Source: Halopseudomonas bauzanensis (GTDB lineage: Bacteria > Pseudomonadota > Gammaproteobacteria > Pseudomonadales > Pseudomonadaceae). Taken from it: a stretch of DNA of 64,000 bases. A model generated the notes under the pieces. The model made no database searches, was not told the DNA's origin, and worked only from the letters and a program-made list of their open reading frames with translations. Within the stretch, counting starts at the first letter, position 1, and each line of letters begins with the position of its first letter. Positions 19,608 to 28,777 of this stretch are shown one piece after another. The stretch lies in NCBI RefSeq assembly GCF_900114735.1, contig NZ_FOUA01000004.1, forward strand, positions 124,001 through 188,000, read 5' to 3'. Both the position numbers and the translations under genes were made by a program.

Positions 19608-19632
19608 GGAATCCGCAACTATTGCGGACTCC
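19608..19632 (+). other. Stem-loop in the rmf 5' leader
   Basis: An imperfect 11-position stem (GGA-A-TCCGCAA, loop CTA, TTGCGGA-C-TCC, one A/C mismatch) lies about 80 bases upstream of rmf in the 260-bp divergent gap. If the rmf transcript starts before it, it forms a leader hairpin. Confidence 0.4.
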
Positions 19633-19713
19633 GGTGCAGAGGGCCCTTCTTCTGCGCCATATCCCGACCCCGAACAACGGTCGGGCTGTCATACCACTCG
19701 AGGGCTGTACTTT

Positions 19714-19929
19714 ATGAGAAGACTAAAGCGTGATCCGATGGAACGAGCATTTTTGCGCGGATATCAGAACGGCGTTCAAGGCAAGTCTCAAGACTCCTGT
19801 CCCTTCAACAGTACCACCGCCAGGCAAAACTGGATCAATGGCTGGCGTGAAGGCAGAGCCGATCACTGGGCAGGATTCACCGGTATTTCAGGCGTACATC
19901 GACTCAACGAGATGCGCGCGGTAGGGTAA
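19714..19929 (+). CDS. rmf: Ribosome modulation factor RMF
   Basis: RMF binds the 30S subunit in stationary phase and drives 70S ribosomes into 100S dimers. The 71-residue basic protein begins MRRLKRDPMERAFLRGYQNG and contains the family-specific CPF and RQNWINGWREGR blocks. The frame extends upstream to 19519, but the homologous sequence begins at ATG 19714 with GAGGG 10 bases before it. The gene is divergent from rlmKL, with a 260-bp gap that must hold its growth-phase-controlled promoter, and it is followed by a strong terminator. Confidence 0.95.
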   Translation: MRRLKRDPMERAFLRGYQNGVQGKSQDSCPFNSTTARQNWINGWREGRADHWAGFTGISGVHRLNEMRAVG

Positions 19930-19991
19930 TCCCCTCCTCACCCCTTTTCTCCCAAGGCGCTTACTCCAAGCGTCGGGCCTGCGAGGCCCAA

Positions 19992-20011
19992 GGCCCCCGT
20001 TTACGGGGGCC
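19992..20011. terminator. Terminator between convergent rmf and pyrD
   Basis: A perfect 8-bp GC stem (GGCCCCCG, loop TTTA, CGGGGGCC) is followed on the plus strand by ATTTCATT. Its position 7 bases after the pyrD stop suggests it serves both genes, though the U-run is weak on the minus strand. Confidence 0.8.
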
Positions 20012-20018
20012 ATTTCAT

Positions 20019-21065
20019 TCAGTTTCTGGCCGTTTCCGCCGCACCGCTCTGCAGGGCTGCGATGGCATCCACACATTCGCGAATCAGCTCCGGCCCGCGA
20101 TAGATGAAACCGCTGTAGAGCTGCACCAGGCTGGCACCCGCGTTGATCTTGGCCGCCGCATCAGCGCCGCTCAAGATACCGCCAACCCCGATGATCGGCA
20201 TTTGCCCCTTGAGCTCCCCGGCCAGCACTCGGATCACCTCGGTCGATACCTCGGTCAGGGGACCACCCGACAAGCCACCCGCCTCATCGGCATGCGTCAG
20301 TCCTGCCACCCGCGTGCGATCCAGTGTGGTGTTGGTGGCGATAACCGCGTCCATACCCTGCGCCAGCAAGGTGCGCGCTACCAGACTCACCTCCTCGGGC
20401 GTCATGTCTGGAGCGATCTTGATGGCGATCGGCACGTAACGATCATACAGACTGGCCAACTCCTGCTGGCAGGCCTTGATCTGGCCCAGCAGCACCTTCA
20501 GCGTATCGCCATACTGCAGCGTGCGTAGCCCGGGCGTATTCGGCGAGGACAAATTCACCGTCACGTAGCCGGCGTGACTGTAGACCTTACGCAGGCAATA
20601 CAGGTAATCATCTACCGCGCGCTCGACCGGTGTGCTGGCATTCTTGCCGATATTGATCCCCAACGCCCCGCGATAACGGACCTTGGCAACGCGCTCCATC
20701 AGGGCATCCACACCCAGGTTATTGAAACCCATGCGATTGATGATGGCGTTGGCCTGCGGCAGACGGAACAGGCGCGGCTTGGGATTACCAGGTTGCGGCC
20801 GAGGCGTCACCGTGCCCACCTCGACAAAGCCGAACCCCAGACCCGCCAGGCCATCTACCGCGACTGCGTTCTTGTCCAGCCCGGCGGCAAGCCCAACCGG
20901 ATTATCGAAGGTCATGCCCAGCAGCTTCACTGGATGAGGCTGAACTGGCCGTGCCAAGCGGGACGCCAGGCGCAGGCGGCCGGCTGCGCCGAGCATGTCC
21001 AATGCCAGATCGTGGGAGGTTTCGGCAGGCAGGCGAAACATCAGGGAACGCAGGTTGGAATACAT
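20019..21065 (-). CDS. pyrD: Quinone-dependent dihydroorotate dehydrogenase (class 2)
   Basis: The membrane-associated FMN enzyme oxidises dihydroorotate to orotate in pyrimidine synthesis, passing electrons to quinone. ATG 21065 gives 348 residues. The class-2 N-terminal helix ([19 protein letters not shown]) is present, then [14 protein letters not shown] (about 55-68), [17 protein letters not shown] with the catalytic Ser (about 177), NTT and GVGGI near the FMN phosphate site. A longer in-frame start at 21131 is unlikely. The Shine-Dalgarno is poor. It stands 84 bp downstream of the DUF2835 gene and may be read with it. Confidence 0.94.
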   Translation of the reverse strand: MYSNLRSLMFRLPAETSHDLALDMLGAAGRLRLASRLARPVQPHPVKLLGMTFDNPVGLAAGLDKNAVAVDGLAGLGFGFVEVGTVTPRPQPGNPKPRLFRLPQANAIINRMGFNNLGVDALMERVAKVRYRGALGINIGKNASTPVERAVDDYLYCLRKVYSHAGYVTVNLSSPNTPGLRTLQYGDTLKVLLGQIKACQQELASLYDRYVPIAIKIAPDMTPEEVSLVARTLLAQGMDAVIATNTTLDRTRVAGLTHADEAGGLSGGPLTEVSTEVIRVLAGELKGQMPIIGVGGILSGADAAAKINAGASLVQLYSGFIYRGPELIRECVDAIAALQSGAAETARN

Positions 21066-21149
21066 GGGGAGGCCCTGGTAATGAATGGCTGCGCGGAGTA
21101 TACCGTTTTGCGCGAGCTTTTTAACGTGCAAATCAGCTGCAAAGCCAAT

Positions 21150-21371
21150 CTAGCCAAGGCGCTCCAGAGAAACCAACTTGCCCTCGTCCGTAAACCGCAT
21201 GACAAAGCTGCCATAGATACCTTCGTGGCGCAGAAAGGGCCGCAGGTGATGGGCTGGCAGGCTGACGCTGCGGCCATCGCGGCTGCGCATCACCACCCTG
21301 CCGGCCTGGCCACGATACCAGGCCAGGTAACGCTCGGCGGGTAACGCCAGATCAATGATCAGTTCCTGCAT
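21150..21371 (-). CDS. DUF2835 family protein
   Basis: A 73-residue protein matching, from memory, the small DUF2835 family common in Pseudomonas. No membrane segment or signal is visible. It reads as a compact beta-rich domain with an initial acidic/hydrophobic strand, several Arg and a FVMRFTDEGKLVSLERL ending. No function is known. Its ATG (21371) lies inside the last codons of the glutamate dehydrogenase gene, giving a 20-bp overlap in a different frame, so translation is probably coupled to that gene. Confidence 0.8.
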   Translation of the reverse strand: MQELIIDLALPAERYLAWYRGQAGRVVMRSRDGRSVSLPAHHLRPFLRHEGIYGSFVMRFTDEGKLVSLERLG

Positions 21372-24300
21372 GCTGCTCCATGGATGTTACCTGTCGGGTC
21401 TTGACGGCGAGGTCCGCCAGCTCGCGCATGGCAACGGCGATCATCGGGTAATCGTTCTGGCCGGCGCTTCTGAACTCGAGCAGTAATGATTGCCACCGCT
21501 GCACCCGCAGTTGATTGTGGTTCAGCCAGTCGCTCAGCAACTGTTCAACCGGCGTGTCCTTGTTGCCCGCCTGCAGTACCGACACCGTCATCGCGCCTAG
21601 CTGACTTTCCAGCTCGTCGCGGTAGGATTCCCTTGCCAGTGCCTGCCAATGGGAGTCGACCGGCAATGCGTTGATCTGGTTGACGAACCAGGTGGTCTGC
21701 AACTCGCTGCCCAGCGCAAAGAAGACCTGGGCCACCCGCTGCGCGGGCTGGCCGGTGGCGTCCGCCGCGTCGATCACCCCGAGCATGGTGTAGAAGTGCC
21801 CCGCGCCAGCGACCAGGCGAGCGATGGCGGGCGGCACACCGGCGGCAGTATAGTACTCGAAGCGCGATTCCCAAAGCTGGCGTACCGACCCCTCCAGCAT
21901 GTCATCGAAGTGTTCATCCAGCTCCTGGATCTGCGGGGCGAAATGGGCCACCAGGTCAGCGGTATCGGGTTGCTGCTCCGCAGCGGTTGGCTGCCCGCCA
22001 GGGGAGATCGAACCGGCCGCCTGCCCCCCGCGGCGGATAAACCAGCGGGTAGCCCTTCGCGCCAGTCGCATCAGCTCATCCATCAGCTCCAGCTGGATAG
22101 TCGCCGGCAGTTGATAATCCAGATGAGCAATGTTGTCGAATTGCTCCATCAAGCGGAACACATCCCGCGCCACTATATAGGCCGCCATGATCTGCCCGGC
22201 GCTGGCACTGGTGGACTGTTCCAGGCGCCGCAGAAAGGTGACGCCCATGTGGTTCACCAGGTTATTGGCCAACTGGGTAGCAATGATCTCCCGACGCAGC
22301 CGATGTCCGGCGAGCGCAGCGGTATGCTCGCGCACCAGTCGCGGTGGGAAGGCGGTTGCCATTTCTCGGGCCAGCCAGGGGTCTTCCGGCGCTTCGGAGG
22401 CGATCAGTTTCTCCTTCAGATCCGTCTTGGCATAGGAAATCAGCACCGACAGTTCCGGTCGGGTGAGCACCATGCCGTTGGCCGCACGATCCGCCAACTG
22501 GTCATCCTCGGGCAGGAACTCCAGCGCGCGACTGAGCTTGCCGCTGGCTTCCATGGCGGTGATGAAGCGTCGATATTCCGTCATGGCACGGTGCGCCTGC
22601 CGCTCTACCAGGCTGATAGCCTGGGTCTGCTGGTAGTTGTTCAGCAACACCAGCCCGGCCACCGCTTCGGTCATGTCCGCCAGCAACTGGTTGCGCTGCT
22701 TGACAGTCATGTCACCGGCGGCGACCACCTCATTGAGCAGGATCTTGATATTGACCTCATGGTCAGAACAGTCGACCCCGCCAGCGTTATCGATGAAGTC
22801 GGTATTGGCCGCACCACCGTTAAGGCAGTATTCGATTCGGCCCAACTGGGTCATGCCCAGGTTGCCGCCCTCGCCTACCACTTTGCAGCGCAGGTCGCGC
22901 CCGTCCACCCGCACCGCATCATTGGCCTTGTCACCCACCTCGGCGTGGCTTTCGGTCGAGGCTTTCACATAGGTGCCGATGCCGCCATTCCACAGCAGGT
23001 CAATCGGCGCCTTGAGCAGCCGGTGGATCAGCTCGGCCGGCGTCAGCTGGTCTTCCGCGATATCGAACACATCCTTCATCTGCGGCGTCAGCGTGATCTG
23101 CTTGAGACTGCGGGAGAAGACTCCGCCCCCCTCGGAAATCAGTTGCGGATCGTAATCCTTCCAGCTCGAACGCGGCAGATCGAACAGCCGCTGGCGCTCA
23201 GCGAAACTGCGCTCAGGGTCCGGATCAGGATCAATGAAGATATTCAGATGGTTGAAGGCCACCAGCAATTTCACCGAGCGCGAAAGCAGCAGGCCGTTAC
23301 CGAACACGTCGCCACTCATGTCGCCGATACCGATCACCGTGACCGGATCTTCCTGAACATTCACGCCCAGCTCTCGGAAATGCCGCTGCACCGAGATCCA
23401 GGCACCCCGTGCGGTGATGCCCATGGCCTTGTGGTCATAGCCGGCGGAGCCGCCCGAGGCGAAGGCATCACCCAGCCAGAAGCCGTAATCCGCGGCGATA
23501 CCATTGGCGATATCGGAGAAACTGGCGGTGCCCTTGTCCGCCGCCACCACCAGATAATAGTCGTCGTCATCATGGCGGATCACCTGGGGCGGCGGCACTA
23601 CCTGGCCATCCACCAGATTATCGGTCACATCCAGCAACCCCTGAATGAAGATACGGTAGCAGGCGATGGCTTCCTGTTGTATCTCGTCACGCTCAGCGCC
23701 AACCGGGAGCCGCCGCGGTACAAATCCACCCTTGGCGCCGACCGGTACAATCACGGCGTTCTTGACCTGCTGCGCCTTGACCAGACCGAGCACCTCGGTG
23801 CGGTAGTCTTCCTCGCGATCGGACCAGCGCAGCCCACCCCGGGCCACCTTTCCGCCACGCAGATGCACCCCTTCGACCCGCGGCGAATATACGAAAATCT
23901 CGTACATCGGCCGGGGTAACGGCAACTCGGGAATGGAGGCCGGGTCCAATTTCAGGCTGATGTATTGCTTCGGCTGACCCTGCGCGTCCGGTTGGTAGAA
24001 GTTGGTACGCACGGTGGCTTTGATCAACGCCAGGAAACGGCGCAGGATGCGATCCTCATTGAGCACCGCGACCTCTTCCAGGCCGACGATAATGGCCTGC
24101 TCCAGCTTGTCTTCCAGCTCGCCGGCCGAGGTTTTGCGGGCCAGGAAGAAGCGGGTCTTGAACAGGCGTGCCAGTTCCCGGGCAATCGAGGCATGGCTGA
24201 TCAGCGTCGCGGCGATGTAGGGCAACTCGAAGCCCATGCGGATCTGCTTGATGTAACGCCCATAGGCACGCAGCACAGCGACCTCGCGCCAGTGGATACC

Positions 24301-26268
24301 CGCGAGCAGAATCAGCCGGTTGAAGCTGTCGTTCTCCGCCTGGCCACTCCAGATCGCGGCAAATGCCTGGCCGAACAGCTGGTTGACATCCTCCATGTCC
24401 ATTTCCGGGTCCAGCGTCGAGCTGAATACGAAGTCGTGTATCCAGTAGCTTTGCCCGTCCCGTCGCTGCAGGTGGAAGGGAAACTCGCCGAGCACGCGCA
24501 GTCCGAGGTTCTCCAGCACCGGCATGACATCCGATAACGGCAGCGACCCGCCCCGGTGGTACAGCTTGCAGTGCAACTCGCCGGTCCTGCTCTGCAGCGG
24601 CTGGTAGAAGCTCAGGGCCAGAGGGTTGTCGTTATCGAGCGCGAGCAACTGCTGGACATCTGCGACCGCCGTCGCCGGGTTGAAGCGCTCGCTATAGCCC
24701 GGCGGAAAAGCGTCGCCAAAATGGGCCAGGGCCTCGGCGGCAGCGGCCTCACCCAGGCCGCCACGCAGACGCTCGTTGAAATCATCAGCCCAACTGCGGC
24801 AGGCCTGTATTACATCCCGTTCAATTTTCACGTGGTCGATTTCCAGGTTGCACCGCGGGTCAACGCTCAGAATGAACTGAACACGGACCAGCTGTGATTC
24901 GGAGAAAAACGTCCAGAATTCACTGTCGGACGCTTCAAGACGTGCCATCAATACCTGTTGTATCTGCTGGCGAACGGCGGTGGAGTAGATGTCACGGGGG
25001 ATGTAGGCGAGGCAATAATAAAACTGGGCATAGTTGCCCCGGCGCAGGAATAACCGGACCTGGTTACGCTCCTGAATCTGTACTATCCCCAGCGCCGTCT
25101 CGTTGAGCAGTTGGGAGGACACCTGGAACAGGTCATCCCGAGGTAGCTCTTGCAGCACCTGATCCAGTTCCTTGCCCAGATGACTGTGCGTCTCGAAGCC
25201 GGAATCACGGCGCACCATTTCGACCTTGCGTCGCAGCCAGGGAATGCTGTGCACATCCGCGCTATGAACCCGTGAGGTATAGAGCCCGGCGAAGCGATGC
25301 TCCAGCGTCACCTCCCCGGCATCGTTCACCTCGCGGATAGAGATGTAATCCGGATAGGCCGACCGGTGGACCCGGCTGTTCTGCGCTCCTTTGGCGAAGG
25401 ATAGCAGCATGGGCGACTGCAGATAGTCCAGCACTGCCTCCGGCAGGCCCTGGATACCCTCATCCGGCGGGTCCAGCGCGGCAATGCCGAGGCTGTGCTC
25501 GGGTTGCAAACCCAGCCGCCCCTCGCCGAGCCCTTCACGAATGGCAAAGCGGGTGTAGCCCAGGAAGATGAAATGCTCCAGCAACCAATCGAGGAAGGCC
25601 GCCGCCTCCAGCCGGGTGTCAGTGTCGAACCAGCCGGCATCTTCGCCCCGCAACTGCACGCTCAACTCCTGAACCTGCCGTTGCATGGGAACATAGCCGG
25701 CAACCGCCGTCTCCACATACTGCAGCGCCTCATGTAGCCCAGCCTGCAGCGCCTTGAGTTCCGCTGGCGTGGCGCAGCGATCAACCTCTATATGCATCAC
25801 CGACTCGCCGCGCAACTCCTCGTCCCGGGCCGCCGCCGGATGCAGCTCCAGCAGCCGGCCAGCAGCATCCCGCTTCACCATGAAGGTGCTGTTCTGCAGG
25901 ACATGGATAGCGTAGCCCTGGCGATTGAGTTCGATACGTACCGAATCCACCAAAAAGGGTGAGTCCAGATGCAACAACTGGATTACCGTATGGGGCGAAT
26001 GCCAGCCGTGATTTTGCACCTGCGGATTGAATACCCGGATGCTGCCCTTGCTGTCATCGAACTGCTGCAGCATCCGCCAGCCGGATAGCACCGCCCCCAG
26101 CAAATCGGTGTCCTGGCGAGCGAGCAATTCCTCCAGGGTCGCGATACCGAAGAAATGCCGCGCGAATAGAGTCACCGCCTCTTGCTCATCCGGTTCGACC
26201 AACGCCTGCAGACGCTGCTGGACGATCTGCAGAAACTCTTTTCTGTCGCTGGCAACTATGAAAGCCAT
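21352..26268 (-). CDS. gdhB: NAD-specific glutamate dehydrogenase, giant GDH-180 type
   Basis: It deaminates glutamate to 2-oxoglutarate with NAD, chiefly in amino-acid (arginine) catabolism. The 1638 residues match the ~1600-residue large class, not the 450-residue hexameric enzymes. Long N-terminal ACT-like regulatory segments (about 1-650) precede the catalytic core (about 700-1200), which has GGLRWSDREEDYRTEVLGL, the VPVGAKGGFV lysine loop and IGIGDMSGDVFGNG for nucleotide binding. A helical C-terminal region follows, with a Gly/Pro/Gln-rich insert near 1440. ATG 26268 is supported by GGAGGT 6 bases upstream. In Pseudomonas this class is allosterically controlled by arginine and citrate. 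Confidence 0.95.
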   Translation of the reverse strand: MAFIVASDRKEFLQIVQQRLQALVEPDEQEAVTLFARHFFGIATLEELLARQDTDLLGAVLSGWRMLQQFDDSKGSIRVFNPQVQNHGWHSPHTVIQLLHLDSPFLVDSVRIELNRQGYAIHVLQNSTFMVKRDAAGRLLELHPAAARDEELRGESVMHIEVDRCATPAELKALQAGLHEALQYVETAVAGYVPMQRQVQELSVQLRGEDAGWFDTDTRLEAAAFLDWLLEHFIFLGYTRFAIREGLGEGRLGLQPEHSLGIAALDPPDEGIQGLPEAVLDYLQSPMLLSFAKGAQNSRVHRSAYPDYISIREVNDAGEVTLEHRFAGLYTSRVHSADVHSIPWLRRKVEMVRRDSGFETHSHLGKELDQVLQELPRDDLFQVSSQLLNETALGIVQIQERNQVRLFLRRGNYAQFYYCLAYIPRDIYSTAVRQQIQQVLMARLEASDSEFWTFFSESQLVRVQFILSVDPRCNLEIDHVKIERDVIQACRSWADDFNERLRGGLGEAAAAEALAHFGDAFPPGYSERFNPATAVADVQQLLALDNDNPLALSFYQPLQSRTGELHCKLYHRGGSLPLSDVMPVLENLGLRVLGEFPFHLQRRDGQSYWIHDFVFSSTLDPEMDMEDVNQLFGQAFAAIWSGQAENDSFNRLILLAGIHWREVAVLRAYGRYIKQIRMGFELPYIAATLISHASIARELARLFKTRFFLARKTSAGELEDKLEQAIIVGLEEVAVLNEDRILRRFLALIKATVRTNFYQPDAQGQPKQYISLKLDPASIPELPLPRPMYEIFVYSPRVEGVHLRGGKVARGGLRWSDREEDYRTEVLGLVKAQQVKNAVIVPVGAKGGFVPRRLPVGAERDEIQQEAIACYRIFIQGLLDVTDNLVDGQVVPPPQVIRHDDDDYYLVVAADKGTASFSDIANGIAADYGFWLGDAFASGGSAGYDHKAMGITARGAWISVQRHFRELGVNVQEDPVTVIGIGDMSGDVFGNGLLLSRSVKLLVAFNHLNIFIDPDPDPERSFAERQRLFDLPRSSWKDYDPQLISEGGGVFSRSLKQITLTPQMKDVFDIAEDQLTPAELIHRLLKAPIDLLWNGGIGTYVKASTESHAEVGDKANDAVRVDGRDLRCKVVGEGGNLGMTQLGRIEYCLNGGAANTDFIDNAGGVDCSDHEVNIKILLNEVVAAGDMTVKQRNQLLADMTEAVAGLVLLNNYQQTQAISLVERQAHRAMTEYRRFITAMEASGKLSRALEFLPEDDQLADRAANGMVLTRPELSVLISYAKTDLKEKLIASEAPEDPWLAREMATAFPPRLVREHTAALAGHRLRREIIATQLANNLVNHMGVTFLRRLEQSTSASAGQIMAAYIVARDVFRLMEQFDNIAHLDYQLPATIQLELMDELMRLARRATRWFIRRGGQAAGSISPGGQPTAAEQQPDTADLVAHFAPQIQELDEHFDDMLEGSVRQLWESRFEYYTAAGVPPAIARLVAGAGHFYTMLGVIDAADATGQPAQRVAQVFFALGSELQTTWFVNQINALPVDSHWQALARESYRDELESQLGAMTVSVLQAGNKDTPVEQLLSDWLNHNQLRVQRWQSLLLEFRSAGQNDYPMIAVAMRELADLAVKTRQVTSMEQHAGTDH

Positions 26269-26417
26269 GATACCTCCGGTCAGGCCATACCGAGACTTCA
26301 TCATGCCTCGCCGATGCGGTGGCAAATGAAGCGGGAACAGACCCTAGTCTAGACCATGGGCTTTTCGGTAAAGTGACACCCATTGCAGGAAGACCGACCA
26401 GCCAAGGAATCTGCTTC

Positions 26418-27377
26418 ATGTCCCATCGCGAGTCATTGCTCCAGTTGAAAACCTTCATGGCCCAGCAGATTTTCGGCCAGGAGCAGCTGATCGACCGCAT
26501 GCTGATCTGCCTGCTCGCCGGTGGTCATGTGCTGGTGGAGGGGGCACCGGGGCTGGCCAAGACCAAGGCGATCAAGGTGTTGTCCGAAGGTATCGAGGCG
26601 GATTTTCACCGCATCCAGTTCACCCCCGACCTGCTGCCGGCGGACATTACCGGCACCGAGGTCTACCGCCCGGAAACCGCCAGCTTCAGCTTTCAACAGG
26701 GGCCGATCTTCCACCATCTGGTATTGGCCGATGAGATCAACCGGGCCCCGGCCAAGGTACAGTCGGCTCTGCTCGAAGCCATGGCCGAGCGGCAGGTAAG
26801 CATCGGCCGCGAGACCTGGCCGCTACCTGAGCTGTTCATGGTGATGGCCACCCAGAACCCGATCGAGCAGGAAGGCACCTACCCCCTGCCCGAGGCCCAG
26901 TTGGACCGCTTCCTGATGCATGTACGCATCGGTTTTCCCGATGCCGCGCTGGAGCGCCAGATCCTGCATCTGGCCCGGGGCGAAGCCAAGGGCTTCGAGC
27001 CGCGTATTGCCGAGCAGGTCAGCCAGGCCGCCATTCTTGCTGCTCGTCAGGAAGTGCTCGGCCTGTTCATGGCCGAGGCCGTGGAGGAATATCTGATCCA
27101 GCTGATCATGGCCACCCGCCGTCCAGAGCTGTACAACCCGCAGCTGGCGGAATGGATCCAGATGGGCGCCAGCCCGCGCGGCACCATCGCTCTGGACCGC
27201 TGCGCCCGCGCCCACGCCTGGCTGGCCGGGCGGGATTTCGTCAGCCCAGAGGATGTGCAGGCCATCGTCCATGATGTGCTGCGCCATCGCTTGATGCTCA
27301 GTTTCGAGGCCGAAGCGGCCGGCATCGACGCCGACCGGGCCATCACCCTGCTGGTCGAATCCGTTGCCGTGGTCTAG
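26418..27377 (+). CDS. moxR: MoxR-family AAA+ ATPase
   Basis: An AAA+ chaperone-like ATPase that is proposed to act on the vWA proteins encoded with it. The 319 residues carry Walker A GAPGLAKTK (about 40-48; the family has this variant), Walker B VLADEINRAP (about 103-112) and the ATQNPIEQEGTYPLPEAQ sensor/MoxR signature (about 143-160), which is diagnostic. ATG 26418 is chosen on AAGGAA upstream and on homology; the frame is open to 26319 but unlikely coding. It is the first gene of a six-gene operon and is divergent from gdhB with a 149-bp gap. Confidence 0.93.
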   Translation: MSHRESLLQLKTFMAQQIFGQEQLIDRMLICLLAGGHVLVEGAPGLAKTKAIKVLSEGIEADFHRIQFTPDLLPADITGTEVYRPETASFSFQQGPIFHHLVLADEINRAPAKVQSALLEAMAERQVSIGRETWPLPELFMVMATQNPIEQEGTYPLPEAQLDRFLMHVRIGFPDAALERQILHLARGEAKGFEPRIAEQVSQAAILAARQEVLGLFMAEAVEEYLIQLIMATRRPELYNPQLAEWIQMGASPRGTIALDRCARAHAWLAGRDFVSPEDVQAIVHDVLRHRLMLSFEAEAAGIDADRAITLLVESVAVV

Positions 27378-27383
27378 ACAGAC

Positions 27384-28313
27384 ATGAGTGACGCCGCGGT
27401 CTACGTCACCCTCGACTCGTTGCTGGAGGAGCGCCGGCATTGCCGCGAACTACCACTGTCCGGGCGCCCGCTGCATTCCGGGCGTCAGGCCGGCCAGCAA
27501 TTGTCGCGGTTGCGTGGCCGGGGCATCGATTTTGATCAGGTGCGCCTTTACCAGCCGGGCGATGACATTCGCAATATCGACTGGCGCGTGACCGCACGCA
27601 CCCGCAAAGCCCATACCAAGGTTTTCAATGAAGAGCGCGAACGGCCGGTATTCATCATCTGCGAACAAAGCAGCCGGCTGTTCTTCGGCTCTCAGCTGTG
27701 TTTCAAATCGGTGCTGGCTGCAGAGGCCTGCGCCCTGATCGCCTGGATGGCGCTGGCACACAACGACCGCATCGGCGGTATGGTATTCGATGCCGAGCAG
27801 TGCCATGAGGTGCGCCCGCGTCGCAGTCGACGGGCGATCCTGCAGCTGTTCAGCCAACTGCTCAAAGCGAATCAGGCGCTGCAACCGAGCATCGCCCCGC
27901 CTGGCAGCGAACCGCTGAATCTTGCGCTACGCCACAGCCGCGAGGTGATTCGCCCCGGCAGTATCCTCTATCTGCTCTGCGATCACGCTGCCATCGATGG
28001 CTTGAGCCAGCCGCTGCTCAATGCCTTGAGCGCGCACAGTGATCTGGTGCTGTTGCCGATATTTGATCCACTGGAGGCCAGCCTGCCCAGCAGTCCAGGG
28101 TTGGAGTTCGTGCAGGGTCAGCAGCGGCTTACACTCAACACCACCAATGCGTCGCTGCGTGAGGCCTGGGCCGCCCAATTCCTGACCCGCCAGCAAGGCT
28201 GGCAGCGGCTCGCGAGCCGGTTGCGCTGCGGCTTGCAGCCGCTGGAGACCAGTCGCACGCCGATCGACCAGCTCCAGTTGATGTTGAGCATGTACGCGCG
28301 GAGGCGGCATTGA
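27384..28313 (+). CDS. DUF58 domain protein of the MoxR/Bat operon
   Basis: A 309-residue soluble DUF58 protein. The family signature is clear: GRGIDFDQVRLYQPGDDIRN followed by DWRVTARTRKAHTKVF (about residues 47-80). The middle of such proteins folds like a degenerate vWA domain. It starts 6 bases after moxR and its stop overlaps the next start (TGATG). Function is uncertain; the conserved placement suggests it is a substrate or partner of MoxR acting with the membrane vWA proteins BatA and BatB. Confidence 0.9.
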   Translation: MSDAAVYVTLDSLLEERRHCRELPLSGRPLHSGRQAGQQLSRLRGRGIDFDQVRLYQPGDDIRNIDWRVTARTRKAHTKVFNEERERPVFIICEQSSRLFFGSQLCFKSVLAAEACALIAWMALAHNDRIGGMVFDAEQCHEVRPRRSRRAILQLFSQLLKANQALQPSIAPPGSEPLNLALRHSREVIRPGSILYLLCDHAAIDGLSQPLLNALSAHSDLVLLPIFDPLEASLPSSPGLEFVQGQQRLTLNTTNASLREAWAAQFLTRQQGWQRLASRLRCGLQPLETSRTPIDQLQLMLSMYARRRH

Positions 28314-28777
28314 TGGAACAGGCGCTTCAGGCACAACTTACCCACCCGGCGCTGCCGCCGCCTATCCCCTGGTGGCCCCCGGCCCCCGGCTGGTGGCTGC
28401 TGGTGATCGGTGTTCTGTTGATCGCCCTCCTGCTGCCCTGGTTGCTGCGCCATGCCCGGCGGCGGCAACGGCGGCAGCAGCGCCAGAGTTGGCGAGTAGT
28501 CGCGGATGTGCCGGCCAGCCTGCCGGATGCCCAGTGGTTGGCCGCGATCAACACCCGGATCAAGCAGTTGTTGAAGCTACGGGGCGATGTCGCGGCGACC
28601 CGGTTGTTTGGCGAGGCCTGGCTCGATTATCTCTGCAGCCGCTATCCGGGGGCCCAGCGCCAGGCGCTGCAACCGCTGGCGGCGGATCTCTACCGACCGC
28701 AGGTCGATCTGAGCCCGGCACAGCGCCAGGCCCTGCTCGCAGAGTTGCGCCGCTGGGTGCGCCATCATGATGTTTGA
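28313..28777 (+). CDS. DUF4381 single-span membrane protein
   Basis: A 154-residue protein of the DUF4381 type found in MoxR operons. A Pro/Trp-rich start (LPPPIPWWPPAPGWW) leads into one transmembrane helix (about 28-46), then a strongly basic juxtamembrane stretch (RHARRRQRRQQR) and a soluble helical domain. ATG 28313 overlaps the DUF58 stop by one base. The 3' end overlaps batA by 11 bases. It is probably an inner-membrane partner in the same complex. Confidence 0.85.
   Translation: MEQALQAQLTHPALPPPIPWWPPAPGWWLLVIGVLLIALLLPWLLRHARRRQRRQQRQSWRVVADVPASLPDAQWLAAINTRIKQLLKLRGDVAATRLFGEAWLDYLCSRYPGAQRQALQPLAADLYRPQVDLSPAQRQALLAELRRWVRHHDV

Noticed and set aside
21649-23919. A 756-codon open frame opposite gdhB
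   Set aside because: Antisense shadow with biased His/Gln/Arg composition; gdhB on the other strand has clear motifs.
26319-26417. N-terminal extension of MoxR
   Set aside because: The added residues do not resemble MoxR and the better ribosome site is at ATG 26418.
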